Assembly: GCF_023111095.1 (NCBI RefSeq)
Contig: NZ_JALGYW010000021.1
Span: 1 to 64,000, forward strand
Direction of reading: 5' to 3'
Origin: Maribellus sp. YY47
GTDB taxonomy: Bacteria > Bacteroidota > Bacteroidia > Bacteroidales > Prolixibacteraceae
DNA length: 64,000 nucleotides
The notes under the pieces: generated by a model
What the model was told of the DNA's origin: nothing
What the model saw: the letters and a program-made list of their open reading frames with translations, nothing else
The model's database searches: none
Made by a program: the position numbers and the translations under genes
Shown here: positions 1 to 7,994 of the stretch, in pieces
Position numbering within the stretch: the first letter of the stretch is position 1
How the letters are laid out: each line of letters starts with the position of its first letter

Positions 1-86
1 ATCTCAGTGACAACTTGCAATTTAAAGGACATCGAATAGTCCTTCTGTGTACGCTTAACGTACTGTGAATGATTGATTTCTTTCAT
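1..86 (-). CDS. IS3-family transposase OrfA, N-terminus (cut by window edge)
   Basis: Reading the minus strand from an ATG at 86 gives 28 codons that run off the window: MKEINHSQYVKRTQKDYSMS, then FKLQVVTEI. The pattern of basic residues followed by YS-x-SFK-x-x-VV-x-EI is the start of the helix-turn-helix OrfA of IS3-type transposases, the part that recognises the element ends. Only the N-terminus is visible, so it cannot be said whether the element is intact. The call rests on motif recognition in a short stretch. Confidence 0.6.
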   Translation of the reverse strand, partial: MKEINHSQYVKRTQKDYSMSFKLQVVTE

Positions 87-125
87 AACGCTACTTTTTG
101 TGTAACGCTATTTCAGGACGAGACA
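1..125 (-). mobile_element. One end of an IS3-like insertion sequence (partial)
   Basis: The transposase start at 86 is preceded on its own strand by a short leader. A likely terminal inverted repeat lies at 108-125, reading TGTCTCGTCCTGAAATAG on the minus strand and beginning with TG, as IS3-family ends usually do. The other end is outside the window, so the boundary and target duplication cannot be tested. Confidence 0.45.
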
Positions 126-135
126 TTTGTTAGTG

Positions 136-171
136 AAAAAAAGAGGTGCGGCAATGTCTGCACCTTTTTTT
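136..171 (+). terminator. Intrinsic terminator-like hairpin
   Basis: AGGTGC (144-149) can pair with GCACCT (160-165). It is flanked by an A-run before and a T-run after, so it could terminate transcription in either direction. It lies just outside the IS end. No plus-strand gene is visible before it, so it may belong to a gene disrupted by the insertion or stop readthrough out of the element. Confidence 0.4.
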
Positions 172-514
172 GCCCTGTTACGCAATTCAAAAAAACGAAA
201 ATGCTGAATAAAGAAAGCTGCCATTATTTTTATTTTATGCTTTAACCTTGTGCGGGCGCGTCAAAATTCCGTCAATCGGGCCAAATAGCTTCATTGAAAA
301 ATTACCAAGGTTAATTTTGACTTGATGCTCAAAATGCCTTTTTCGTGCTTCGTTTTTCTCATCTAAGGAGAAAAATGAAGTGGGGTTTGGGGCAAAGCCC
401 CAATCAGGCAGCAACGCAATATCGTTTCAACGCAACCAGAGAACTACTGGGAAAATTATCGGGGCAGTTAACATACGAAATGGGAATTTCCAGCATAAAT
501 TTGCAAAGTGTAGC
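172..514. other. Intergenic stretch with no recognisable gene
   Basis: No convincing coding frame, RNA or repeat was seen here. A short self-complementary run, GGGGTTTGGGGCAAAGCCCC, lies near 386-406. The stretch separates the IS end from the 21-bp-period array. Confidence 0.4.
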
Positions 515-862
515 TTGATTTGACCCTCCGAGCCCCAATGCCACCCCTCCGGGGTATGCGCTTGGGCCTCAGAGAAACTAATTTTGAGCTCAGAGAAACT
601 AATTTGACCCTCCGAGCCTCAAACGAGAGCCTTTTTACCCCGAATTTTAACAATTGAGCCTCAAGATTGAACCTAATTGCTCAAAATTTTAACAATTGAG
701 CCCCGAGCTTGAACCTCCGAGCCCCGGTTTTTAACAAAAAAGGCGAAAATTAGTTTCTCCGAGCCTCAACGTTGGGGCTCCGAGGCCCAAACGCAGCCCT
801 CCGAAGTACCCCTCCCCACTTCGGAAGTACCCCTCCCCACCTCTGAAGTACCCCCTAACCCC
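515..862. repeat. Degenerate tandem array with a 21-bp period
   Basis: A core resembling CTCCGAGCC recurs in register at 526, 547, 568, 589, 610, 652, 694, 715, 757, 778, 799, 820 and 841, all separated by multiples of 21. Longer exact repeats keep the same register: a 17-mer starting CTCAGAGAAACT at 568 and 589, an 18-mer starting AATTTTAACAAT at 643 and 685 (42 apart), and GAAGTACC... at 803, 824 and 845. Units at 631, 673 and 736 are strongly diverged. Twenty-one bases equal seven codons, and a minus-strand frame is open from about 680 to 468, giving weak Arg/Lys/Ser/Leu-rich heptads. It has no ATG start and is broken by a stop at 681-683, so a protein is doubtful. Confidence 0.75.
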
Positions 863-1101
863 TGAAAACTACTCCATAACATATTTTCGGCGGTAACTTT
901 AATCCTATTTATGTTTACTTTTATTCCGCCAGTTACCAAAACTAAATATCTATAGCCTTGAATACGCCATTACACAAAAGAACTACACATGCGGCACCTG
1001 ATAGTTGTTATAAATGCAATGGTGTATTTACACATACGTTGTGTGCAACTTTGAAAACCGATAAAATAACGTTAAAGCTTACAGAAAACAGGAAACTATA
1101 T

Positions 1102-1518
1102 ATGAGTGTATTTGAAATAATCGGAGAATTAATTAATCCGGGACAAGTAGGAGAAATTGACTTAAATGACAATGGAAAAAATTATCACAAAAAATTCATC
1201 AATATTAGATTTGCAATTTCATTGATAATTTTAGGTCTAATTGAATATCTATTTCTTAATCAACCCAAACATTACAGTGACTTTGGCTACATATTGAGAG
1301 TAAATGCCATCATATTTATCTATCTCCTCATTTCATTTAAAATTAGAGTAAGACCAAATTCGGAAAATTTAGGTTGGGTTCCATTTTTAATCGACAATCC
1401 TTTTAGAATTTCAGATGACATAAACCGTTTTCTTGTAATAATCAATGTCTTGTTTATGCCAGGGAAATGTGTTTCAACGAGCATAAGTAATTTCTATAAG
1501 AATGTAATTAAAAAATAA
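1102..1518 (+). CDS. Small membrane protein, function unknown
   Basis: This 138-residue protein begins at ATG 1102 (MSVFEIIGELINPGQVGEID). The same frame opens at 958, but the preceding 48 codons look like non-coding spacer, so the internal ATG is preferred. Two hydrophobic segments lie near residues 35-52 and 65-80, separated by a short loop, so it is probably an inner-membrane protein with a soluble C-terminus. Codon use is much more AT-rich than in the downstream metabolic genes, which fits acquired cargo. I do not recognise the family. It stands between the repeat array and an intron remnant. Confidence 0.55.
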   Translation: MSVFEIIGELINPGQVGEIDLNDNGKNYHKKFINIRFAISLIILGLIEYLFLNQPKHYSDFGYILRVNAIIFIYLLISFKIRVRPNSENLGWVPFLIDNPFRISDDINRFLVIINVLFMPGKCVSTSISNFYKNVIKK

Positions 1519-1563
1519 AATATACGATTGCAGAAAAATAAATAAAAACGTAAAATTGAAATT

Positions 1564-1728
1564 ATGAGTATCATGCCTTTCTTACCTTTTCTGATAGTGA
1601 TTGTCTATATCGCTATAATATTTGGAATACTTTTTTTGATTTATAAATGGGTTAACAAGTTCATCTCTTTGAGACAAGAACAAAATAATCTATTAAGAGA
1701 AATCATTAATAAAATGGATTCAAAATAA
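1564..1728 (+). CDS. 54-residue single-pass membrane peptide
   Basis: ATG 1564 to TAA 1726-1728 encodes 54 residues. A hydrophobic segment (PFLPFLIVIVYIAIIFGILF, roughly residues 5-26) is followed by a basic, glutamine-rich tail ending in NKMDSK. It lies 45 bp after the preceding small membrane protein on the same strand and shares its AT-rich composition, so the two may be co-transcribed. Single-pass peptides of this size can be holin-, toxin- or accessory-like. Nothing in the sequence decides which. Confidence 0.45.
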   Translation: MSIMPFLPFLIVIVYIAIIFGILFLIYKWVNKFISLRQEQNNLLREIINKMDSK

Positions 1729-1738
1729 AAAGCAGCCC

Positions 1739-1836
1739 ATAATCGAGTAGACGGCCGGTGAGCCAATAGCCCACCGGAGCGCCTCTCACATCATCCGTCG
1801 GCTGACGGATACGGGTCTCGTATACGGTTCCGAATA
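1739..1836 (-). mobile_element. Probable 3' end of a group II intron (domain V/VI-like remnant)
   Basis: On the minus strand, a domain V-like hairpin region (1829 down to about 1785, containing the perfect stem ATCCGTC/GACGGAT at 1793-1810) leads through GTGAGAGG. A domain VI-like stem follows (1755-1763 with 1769-1777), and the segment finishes with CTACTCGATT. That ending places an unpaired A about 7-8 nt from the 3' end, as expected for the lariat branch point. No reverse transcriptase frame lies upstream on this strand, and the domain V portion departs from the usual 34-nt form. This is therefore a remnant or an ORF-less fragment at best. Confidence 0.45.
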
Positions 1837-1883
1837 CTCGGGATTAAGTCGTAGGAAACAGCGGTGATTTTGGGTTCAGCAAT

Positions 1884-1906
1884 GGCACCGATTACAAATC
1901 TGCGCC
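1884..1906. repeat. Imperfect palindrome, REP-like
   Basis: GGCACCGATTACAAATCTGCGCC pairs with itself over 8 of 10 positions around a 3-nt loop. Palindromes of this type recur in Bacteroidota intergenic regions and are sometimes associated with mobile elements. Only one copy is seen in this window. Confidence 0.35.
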
Positions 1907-2240
1907 AGCAAACAATTTTAAGCCCCCTGCAGAGAGCATTGAGAAATCAAAATCCCTTCTCAATACAACAGAAAGTGACTGAGCCAAGCGCAAACGCACA
2001 ACATTGAAAGATAAAGTACCCGAACAACAGTGCACTATTTTTTCTTATCCTATGCTCAAAAGTCCATCATTTAAAGCTATTTTTAGGACTCGAAAAATCC
2101 AATATTCAAAAACACAATGAGAAACGGCGGCCTGGAAAAGCTTCACAAAACTCATTTATATTGCCCGAAAATGAATTTTTATCGGATATAATTGTGCAAC
2201 AAAAATGATCAACTATTACAAATAAAATAATATCTAAAAA
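1907..2240. other. Intergenic stretch upstream of the acetylesterase-like gene
   Basis: No gene was found. ATTGAGAA (1938-1945) and TTCTCAAT (1957-1964) form an 8-bp hairpin. The last 100 bases are AT-rich and must carry the promoter for the gene at 2241, but no convincing TTTG/TAnnTTTG pair could be fixed. Confidence 0.35.
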
Positions 2241-3698
2241 ATGAAAAGAGTATCATTAGTTATCCTGGTAACACTCTGTAATCTGCTGTTTCTGCAGTCC
2301 ATTCAAGCCGAGGTAAAACTTCCGGCAATTGTTTCGTCGAACATGGTTTTGCAACGTAACACCACCGTTGAACTGTGGGGTTGGGCCGATGCCAAAGAAG
2401 AAATCACGCTTAAGGCTTCGTGGCTAAAGGACGCCATAAAAATTAAAGCCGACGAAAATGGCGACTGGCGTTGTGAAGTAAAAACAACCAACAGCAAAGA
2501 ACCGCAAACTATAAAAATCACCAGCAAAGCATCAGACATTTCATTGGAAAATATCCTGTTTGGGGAAGTCTGGTTGTGTTCGGGGCAATCGAACATGCAG
2601 CAACCCGTAAAGGGTTACGAAGGGCAACCTACCTTTGGTTCTGTAATGGCCACAGCAAAGTCACGGAATCCGAATTTACGTTTATTCACCGTAGATCGGG
2701 TTGGCTCGAAAACACCTTTCAAGGATGTTGAAAAGTACACGACCTGGCAGGAAGCCGGTCCCGAAAATGTATCGGATTTTAGCGCCGTTGCTTATTTCTT
2801 TGGACAAGATTTACAAGAAATTTTGGATGTTCCGGTAGGTATGATACACACTTCATGGGGAGGGAGTTCTGTTCAGGCATGGATCAGCAAAGATGTGATA
2901 AGCAACTACCAGGAAGTCAACCTGGATGGAGTAGATCTTTCAAAACAAACCAATCAAATTCCTACCGTACTATACAATGCGATGATTCATCCCCTAATTC
3001 CGTACACCATCAAAGGTGCATTATGGTACCAGGGAGAATCGAACCGAATGGAGCCAGAGAATTACAAAAAGCTTTTCCCTGCCATGGTAAAAGACTGGCG
3101 CACGCGATGGGGAATCGGCGATTTCCCGTTCTATTACGTACAAATTGCGCCCTATATTTACGGGGGAAACAACGCATTCCAGGGCGCAGAGAATTCGGCA
3201 TTTATCCGCGAAACACAGTTGCAGTGCCTCGATCTGATTCCGAATTCGGGCATGGCTGTGACCATGGATATTGGCGACGACTACTGTATTCATCCGCCCA
3301 AAAAGAAAGAAGTGGCCGACAGGTTACTGTTCAACGCACTGAACCAAACCTACGGATTTACTAAAATTGATTATGCAGGGCCGGTTTATAATTCGCAGGA
3401 AGTAAAAGATGGTGGATTGGTTTTAAAATTTAAAAACGCTGAAACCGGACTTTTTGCCTATGATGAGCTGGAAGGATTTGAAATTGCTGGAGAAGATAAA
3501 GTATTTTACCCGGCAGATGCCAAAATCATCAACCGAAAAGAAGTTCTTGTAAAAAATGAAAAAGTACCCAATCCTGTGGCAGTAAGATATGCCTGGCGCA
3601 ACTGGGTAGTTGGCACGCTTTACGATGCCAATCTTTTACCCGCTTCGTCGTTCAGAACCGACAACTGGGACGATGCCACACAGGCAGAAGCTGAATAA
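2241..3698 (+). CDS. Sialate O-acetylesterase-like (SASA family) secreted esterase
   Basis: The 485-residue protein has a signal peptide ending near residue 23 (QSIQA), so it acts in the periplasm or outside the cell. The SGNH-type SASA domain starts with GEVWLCSGQSNM, with the nucleophile Ser115. It includes GALWYQGES and ends its catalytic part with DDYCIHPP, where His351 and a nearby Asp would complete the site. The family removes O-acetyl groups from sialic acid or plant and microbial polysaccharides. No sialidase or N-acetylneuraminate lyase lies nearby, so deacetylation of another polysaccharide is as likely. Start at ATG 2241 fits the signal peptide. Confidence 0.85.
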   Translation: MKRVSLVILVTLCNLLFLQSIQAEVKLPAIVSSNMVLQRNTTVELWGWADAKEEITLKASWLKDAIKIKADENGDWRCEVKTTNSKEPQTIKITSKASDISLENILFGEVWLCSGQSNMQQPVKGYEGQPTFGSVMATAKSRNPNLRLFTVDRVGSKTPFKDVEKYTTWQEAGPENVSDFSAVAYFFGQDLQEILDVPVGMIHTSWGGSSVQAWISKDVISNYQEVNLDGVDLSKQTNQIPTVLYNAMIHPLIPYTIKGALWYQGESNRMEPENYKKLFPAMVKDWRTRWGIGDFPFYYVQIAPYIYGGNNAFQGAENSAFIRETQLQCLDLIPNSGMAVTMDIGDDYCIHPPKKKEVADRLLFNALNQTYGFTKIDYAGPVYNSQEVKDGGLVLKFKNAETGLFAYDELEGFEIAGEDKVFYPADAKIINRKEVLVKNEKVPNPVAVRYAWRNWVVGTLYDANLLPASSFRTDNWDDATQAEAE

Positions 3699-3718
3699 AC
3701 CGGGTGTTTTACCAAAAC

Positions 3719-3764
3719 AGATTGTATAAGGAATCCCGGAAATCCGGGATTCCTTATACAATCT
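3719..3764. terminator. Long perfect hairpin (21-bp stem) between two genes
   Basis: Bases 3719-3739 (AGATTGTATAAGGAATCCCGG) and 3744-3764 are perfect reverse complements around a 4-nt loop. No T-run follows, so classical Rho-independent termination is not obvious. It starts 21 bp after the acetylesterase stop and ends 32 bp before the next ATG. It may protect the 3' end of the upstream message or mark the transcript end. Confidence 0.5.
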
Positions 3765-3795
3765 ACACGACATAAACCAACCATAAAAAAACAAT

Positions 3796-4614
3796 ATGAT
3801 TTCGCAATTCCGCAACTATTTGTTCCTTGCATTATTTGTCTTTGGTATTTCCTGCGCAGAAAAAAAGCAACAAGCCTTTTCGTTTGCCCAGATATGCGAT
3901 ACCCAGCTGGGATTTGGCACCGACGGTTATGAACATGACATGGTAAAATTCCAACAAGCCGTTGAGCAGATCAATGAGCTCAATCCCGATTTTGTGGTCA
4001 TCTGCGGCGACCTGGTCAATACGGCAAACGACAGTTCTTATTCCGACTTTAAAGCGGTTATGGCCGGATTTCATATGCCTTGTTACCTGGCTCCGGGGAA
4101 TCACGACATTGGCAATACGCCGAATGACACCACCCTTGCCTACTACCGGAATACGATCGGTAAGGATTATTTTGAATTTGAAAACAAGGGATATTCATTT
4201 ATCGTGACCAATACCCTGTTATGGAAGGCAGATGTCGAAAACGAATCTGAAAAACACGACAGCTGGTTTAAAGAGACGCTGAAAAACAAAAGCCTTAAAA
4301 AACATCCGGTGGTGGTAATCGGGCATTATCCGCTATTTATAAACGCACCGGACGAGAAGGATGAATATTTTAATCTTCCTTTAGTAAAAAGACAGGAATT
4401 ACTTGACTTGTTTCAACAAAACAATGTGGTTGCTTACCTGTCGGGGCACACTCACCAGCTGACCATCAACCAGTATGAAAACATTCAACTGGTTAGCGGT
4501 GAAACCACCAGCAATAACTTCGACAAGCGTCCTTTCGGATTCCGACTTTGGCAGGTTGAGCAGGATACGCTCACTCAGCAGTTTGTGCCGTTACAAGCAG
4601 CAGTCGCGAATTAA
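3796..4614 (+). CDS. Calcineurin-like metallophosphoesterase lipoprotein
   Basis: The 272-residue protein carries a lipobox ending at Cys20 (FVFGISC), so it is probably an envelope lipoprotein. Metal-binding motifs follow in the order of the family: DTQLG (in place of the usual D-x-H), GDLVN, GNHD, a GHYP histidine and SGHTH. The DTQ form resembles the CPPED1/CSTP1-type branch. It should hydrolyse a phosphomono- or diester, but the substrate is unknown. It lies after the acetylesterase on the same strand with the long hairpin between them, and ends convergently with the DUF5107 gene. Confidence 0.85.
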   Translation: MISQFRNYLFLALFVFGISCAEKKQQAFSFAQICDTQLGFGTDGYEHDMVKFQQAVEQINELNPDFVVICGDLVNTANDSSYSDFKAVMAGFHMPCYLAPGNHDIGNTPNDTTLAYYRNTIGKDYFEFENKGYSFIVTNTLLWKADVENESEKHDSWFKETLKNKSLKKHPVVVIGHYPLFINAPDEKDEYFNLPLVKRQELLDLFQQNNVVAYLSGHTHQLTINQYENIQLVSGETTSNNFDKRPFGFRLWQVEQDTLTQQFVPLQAAVAN

Positions 4615-4657
4615 TGCGAAACAGCATCTTCGTGACTTAATAATCCGGATTCGGTTG

Positions 4658-7600
4658 TTATTCGTTTATTGCATTGAATACTGCCAGAACGAGGCCCACA
4701 TCGGAGGTTAACAAGCTGCCTCCGCTTGTGGCTTTAATCTGGCTTTGCAAAGCAGCAGCTTTAGTTTCCGAACCAAAAAGCATTTCGTACGCCCACGCCG
4801 CAACCGGGTTGTTCGCCTGGGCCGATTTCCACTCTTGCAGTAAACTTCTGGCTTCATCAACATTACCGGCCTGTTTCATGAACAAAGCTGCGAGTAAAGA
4901 GCTTACTGAATACTTGTTTTTACTTTTTGAGTAATCGATCACCCGGTTTTTCAGTTCATTCGCTTTTTTAGTGTCCCCCTTTTTCGTCCAGTACAAACTC
5001 TCCAGCGCATCTTCAATTCGCTCGTCGGTTTCATACGGTTTTCCAACGCCAAGACTTTCGGGCCATTCACGCGCCATTTGAATTTGCTTGAACGCTTTTG
5101 ACGATTTTCCGGATTTCAAATTCTGAACTGCAGTCATAAGCGCCGACTGCCGCCAGATCAACCGCCCGGCACGAGCACCTTCGTTCGGTAAGATGGTGGT
5201 TTTTCCCAGCAGGTCGAAAGCGCTGCTGTATTGTTCGTTTAGCAACAACTCCTTTGCTTTCTGGTAGGCCAGAACATAATTATTAGGGAATAAAGCAGCA
5301 CCTTTTTCGGCCCAGCTTAAGGCTTCCTCAAACTGCTGTTTCCCATGAAAATAATTCGACAACTCCAGATAGTTCCGCCAGTTCTGATCATTCAACGTCA
5401 GGGCTTTTCGGAGGTCAGCCTCCCCGTCGTACGCCTCATCTCCGCTCATAAAATGATAACGCGTAAGATAAAAACCATCGAAATCGGGTTCGGAGTTGCA
5501 TGCTTTTAAATACTGTCCGGCGTCCTCTTTATTTCCTTTCGACCAGGTCAGCAGGGCGAGGTAATATTTTGTTTTCCACGACGGCACTTTTTCTTCTGCT
5601 CCTTTCAATACTTCGTAGGTTTCGTTTCGCGAAGGATACACCAGGTAAGGCGAACCGGAAAGCGCTTTGTCGAGGTAGGTATTATCGTTGGTAAGAAACG
5701 CCAGCCAGTAATTTCCGATGGGGCCCGGTTCAACAGCCTGTAATATTTTTACAGCCTTGTCGTCGCAGCCCAATGCGTGGTAGACAATGGCTTGTTCCAG
5801 ACAAATCTGCTGCGGCATTTCATAGTTTAACACGGTTGCGAAATCATCCTGTTTTTCAAAACGGGCAAAAGTATTCAACGGATCAAGCGCTAAAATTGCG
5901 TCAAGCGCCGATTCCCGCTTTTGAGCCTTTCCCAAATGTTCGTAAGCCAGCGCTTCAATCATCAGTGCATTGATGTTATTCCGATCGTAATCCAAGGCCT
6001 GATCTGCATACCTCAAACAGGAATCAAATTCTTTTTGAAGGAAATAGATACCTGCAATTTTTGTGTAAGCCAAGGTTTTAAAAGCCACCGAACGGGCAGC
6101 CACACTGTAAGCCTCGAGCGCCTTAAAAAATTTCTGCTGCCGCTGATAAATCAAGCCGAGCAAATAATTGGCTTCCGGATGATACGTATCGACAGAAAGT
6201 GCCTTCATCAGGTATTTCTCAGCTTCCTCATCGTTCATTGCACGAAGCCGAAGTCCGCCCATTTTTACCAGCGCATCGGCATAAAAAGGATTTTCTTCGA
6301 GTACCCGGGAATAAATTTCTGCAGCACCGGCATAATCTCTCTGGCGTTCTTTTTCCACACCCGAAATAAAAAGTGCATCGGGCTTGTTCCAATCGTATTC
6401 AGGGCTCAATTGCCGGGGTTTTTCACTAAGTCTCTCCTTTCTTTCTGAAGTGGAATACGACATCAGGTCTCCAATACGAACTTCCAGGTTCTCATCAGCA
6501 ATATCAAACGAATCAACAAAAGCCTCGGTAGGTTGCAAATCAACATCTTTACTGACCAATATTTTCCCATCAGAAAGTATCGTAATCTTTTCTTTTACCT
6601 CCTGATTGGCACAAAATCCAAGCGTTAGTTTACCGTTCTTCTGCTCTACATTCAGCGAGCCAAAACGATTGGCCTTTACCATTCCGCCAATGTCTTTTAC
6701 CGGAAACCACAACTCCGTAAATTTGTGTTCCGAGCCCGCATAAAAAAACTGATGTTTATAAGGCGTTAACGTGCTGTTGGGCGAGGCCTGGTTAAACAGG
6801 AAGCCGGTTTGTATTTCGGTATATTGCTTGTTCCCCGGGTCGGTTAAAAGATCTTTCCAGATTTCACCTTCACGCGAGAGTGCCCACATCCAGATTTTCT
6901 TTCCGGGTTTTTCGTCGTAAGGCGCCCAATGCCCTAGGCCAAATTTCTTATCCCGAAAATAACACAGGAAATAATCGGCATATTCACCCAAAACATGATA
7001 CGATTTTGGGCCGCCAAAATTATTGTTTGGATATTTCGAAACATCAACCCCATTATTGTTTACCGGCCAGGACCCGGTTTCGCCAACATGCCCGATTTCG
7101 GTATCGCCCGGGAAATAATATTCCAAATCGTCGGACACATCAAGCGACGCGGTTGACCAGTTATACAGCGAAGTGTTCAAATCGGAAGGATTGTACCAGA
7201 TCGCCCTGGTTTCGAAATATGATTTATCGGGTTGGAGGCGAATCTCCACCCTCCACTCAGTGCGCGAGGTAATGTCGGGAGCTCCAACAATACAGCTCAC
7301 GCTTCCATCGGGATTATTCCGAAGAAGGTAGTTTACCGGAGAAGCCGTGGTTGGCGCATGACCGATTGAGCCAAAATTAAATTCGATGCCTCCCGAAGTC
7401 CAGGCGCCCCGCATGGCAATATCCCTGAATTTTACCACCTTGTTGAAGTAAATAAATTCTTCTCCCGAAGCTTTGTCAATGGCGCCCAATACTTTCCCTC
7501 CCATTTCAGGAGCGACTAACACTTTTATGTAAGGATTTTCAAGCGTAACAATTTTCCACTCTTGCTCAACCGGAGTATTGGTAAAACCATCGAAACGGTA

Positions 7601-7762
7601 ATACGGGTAAAAATGCGTGATTTTGGCTACCGGATCGGGATCGGAGTACGGGTAAGTTTTAAAGCTTACCATGGCTTCGGAAATGCTTACCTGCTGCGAA
7701 TACGAGTAAAAAGAAATTGCAAAAGTTAAAAGCAGCATTACAACGGGGTGCAGTTTTTTCAT
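4658..7762 (-). CDS. DUF5107 domain protein with TPR repeats, secreted
   Basis: This 1034-residue protein has a signal peptide (cleavage near residue 22, SFYSYSQQ). Residues about 30-340 match the DUF5107 pattern, including MGGKVLGAIDKASGEEFIYF and GAWTSGGIEFNFGSIGHAP. This fold resembles the galactose-mutarotase or glycoside hydrolase supersandwich. From about residue 460 to the C-terminus, repeated helical pairs with TPR spacing follow (for example ALVKMGGLRLRAMNDEEAEK). DUF5107/TPR proteins are commonly linked to carbohydrate utilisation, but their biochemical role is not settled. It is convergent with the phosphoesterase and on the same strand as the PEP-binding gene upstream. Confidence 0.8.
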   Translation of the reverse strand: MKKLHPVVMLLLTFAISFYSYSQQVSISEAMVSFKTYPYSDPDPVAKITHFYPYYRFDGFTNTPVEQEWKIVTLENPYIKVLVAPEMGGKVLGAIDKASGEEFIYFNKVVKFRDIAMRGAWTSGGIEFNFGSIGHAPTTASPVNYLLRNNPDGSVSCIVGAPDITSRTEWRVEIRLQPDKSYFETRAIWYNPSDLNTSLYNWSTASLDVSDDLEYYFPGDTEIGHVGETGSWPVNNNGVDVSKYPNNNFGGPKSYHVLGEYADYFLCYFRDKKFGLGHWAPYDEKPGKKIWMWALSREGEIWKDLLTDPGNKQYTEIQTGFLFNQASPNSTLTPYKHQFFYAGSEHKFTELWFPVKDIGGMVKANRFGSLNVEQKNGKLTLGFCANQEVKEKITILSDGKILVSKDVDLQPTEAFVDSFDIADENLEVRIGDLMSYSTSERKERLSEKPRQLSPEYDWNKPDALFISGVEKERQRDYAGAAEIYSRVLEENPFYADALVKMGGLRLRAMNDEEAEKYLMKALSVDTYHPEANYLLGLIYQRQQKFFKALEAYSVAARSVAFKTLAYTKIAGIYFLQKEFDSCLRYADQALDYDRNNINALMIEALAYEHLGKAQKRESALDAILALDPLNTFARFEKQDDFATVLNYEMPQQICLEQAIVYHALGCDDKAVKILQAVEPGPIGNYWLAFLTNDNTYLDKALSGSPYLVYPSRNETYEVLKGAEEKVPSWKTKYYLALLTWSKGNKEDAGQYLKACNSEPDFDGFYLTRYHFMSGDEAYDGEADLRKALTLNDQNWRNYLELSNYFHGKQQFEEALSWAEKGAALFPNNYVLAYQKAKELLLNEQYSSAFDLLGKTTILPNEGARAGRLIWRQSALMTAVQNLKSGKSSKAFKQIQMAREWPESLGVGKPYETDERIEDALESLYWTKKGDTKKANELKNRVIDYSKSKNKYSVSSLLAALFMKQAGNVDEARSLLQEWKSAQANNPVAAWAYEMLFGSETKAAALQSQIKATSGGSLLTSDVGLVLAVFNAINE

Positions 7763-7994
7763 GGTCGAAAATATTATATTGACTTAAGTAAAGATTCTTT
7801 TCCTTTCCAAAGCTTCAAGTAGCACTCCTAATGTGCTGACTCGTTCACCATTTTACGTTTCAACTGACATCTCACCCATCCTGTCCTTAACAAGGATTTT
7901 AAAAACACCAGAATGTCGGTTTAGGTTAATGAAATCCGCAAAAACTCAAAAAATACCTGATGCCCGCGTCTTTGCACTTCAGCCCCAAATTTCT

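Noticed and set aside
468-680. Minus-strand open frame of Arg/Lys/Ser/Leu-rich heptads through the repeat array
   Set aside because: No ATG start, a stop at 681-683 and a composition explained by the 21-bp repeat. It is noted as a possible decayed gene only.
515-862. Possible CRISPR array because of regularly spaced repeats
   Set aside because: The period is 21 bp with no repeat/spacer alternation and no cas genes are present. The units grade into each other as in a degenerate tandem repeat.
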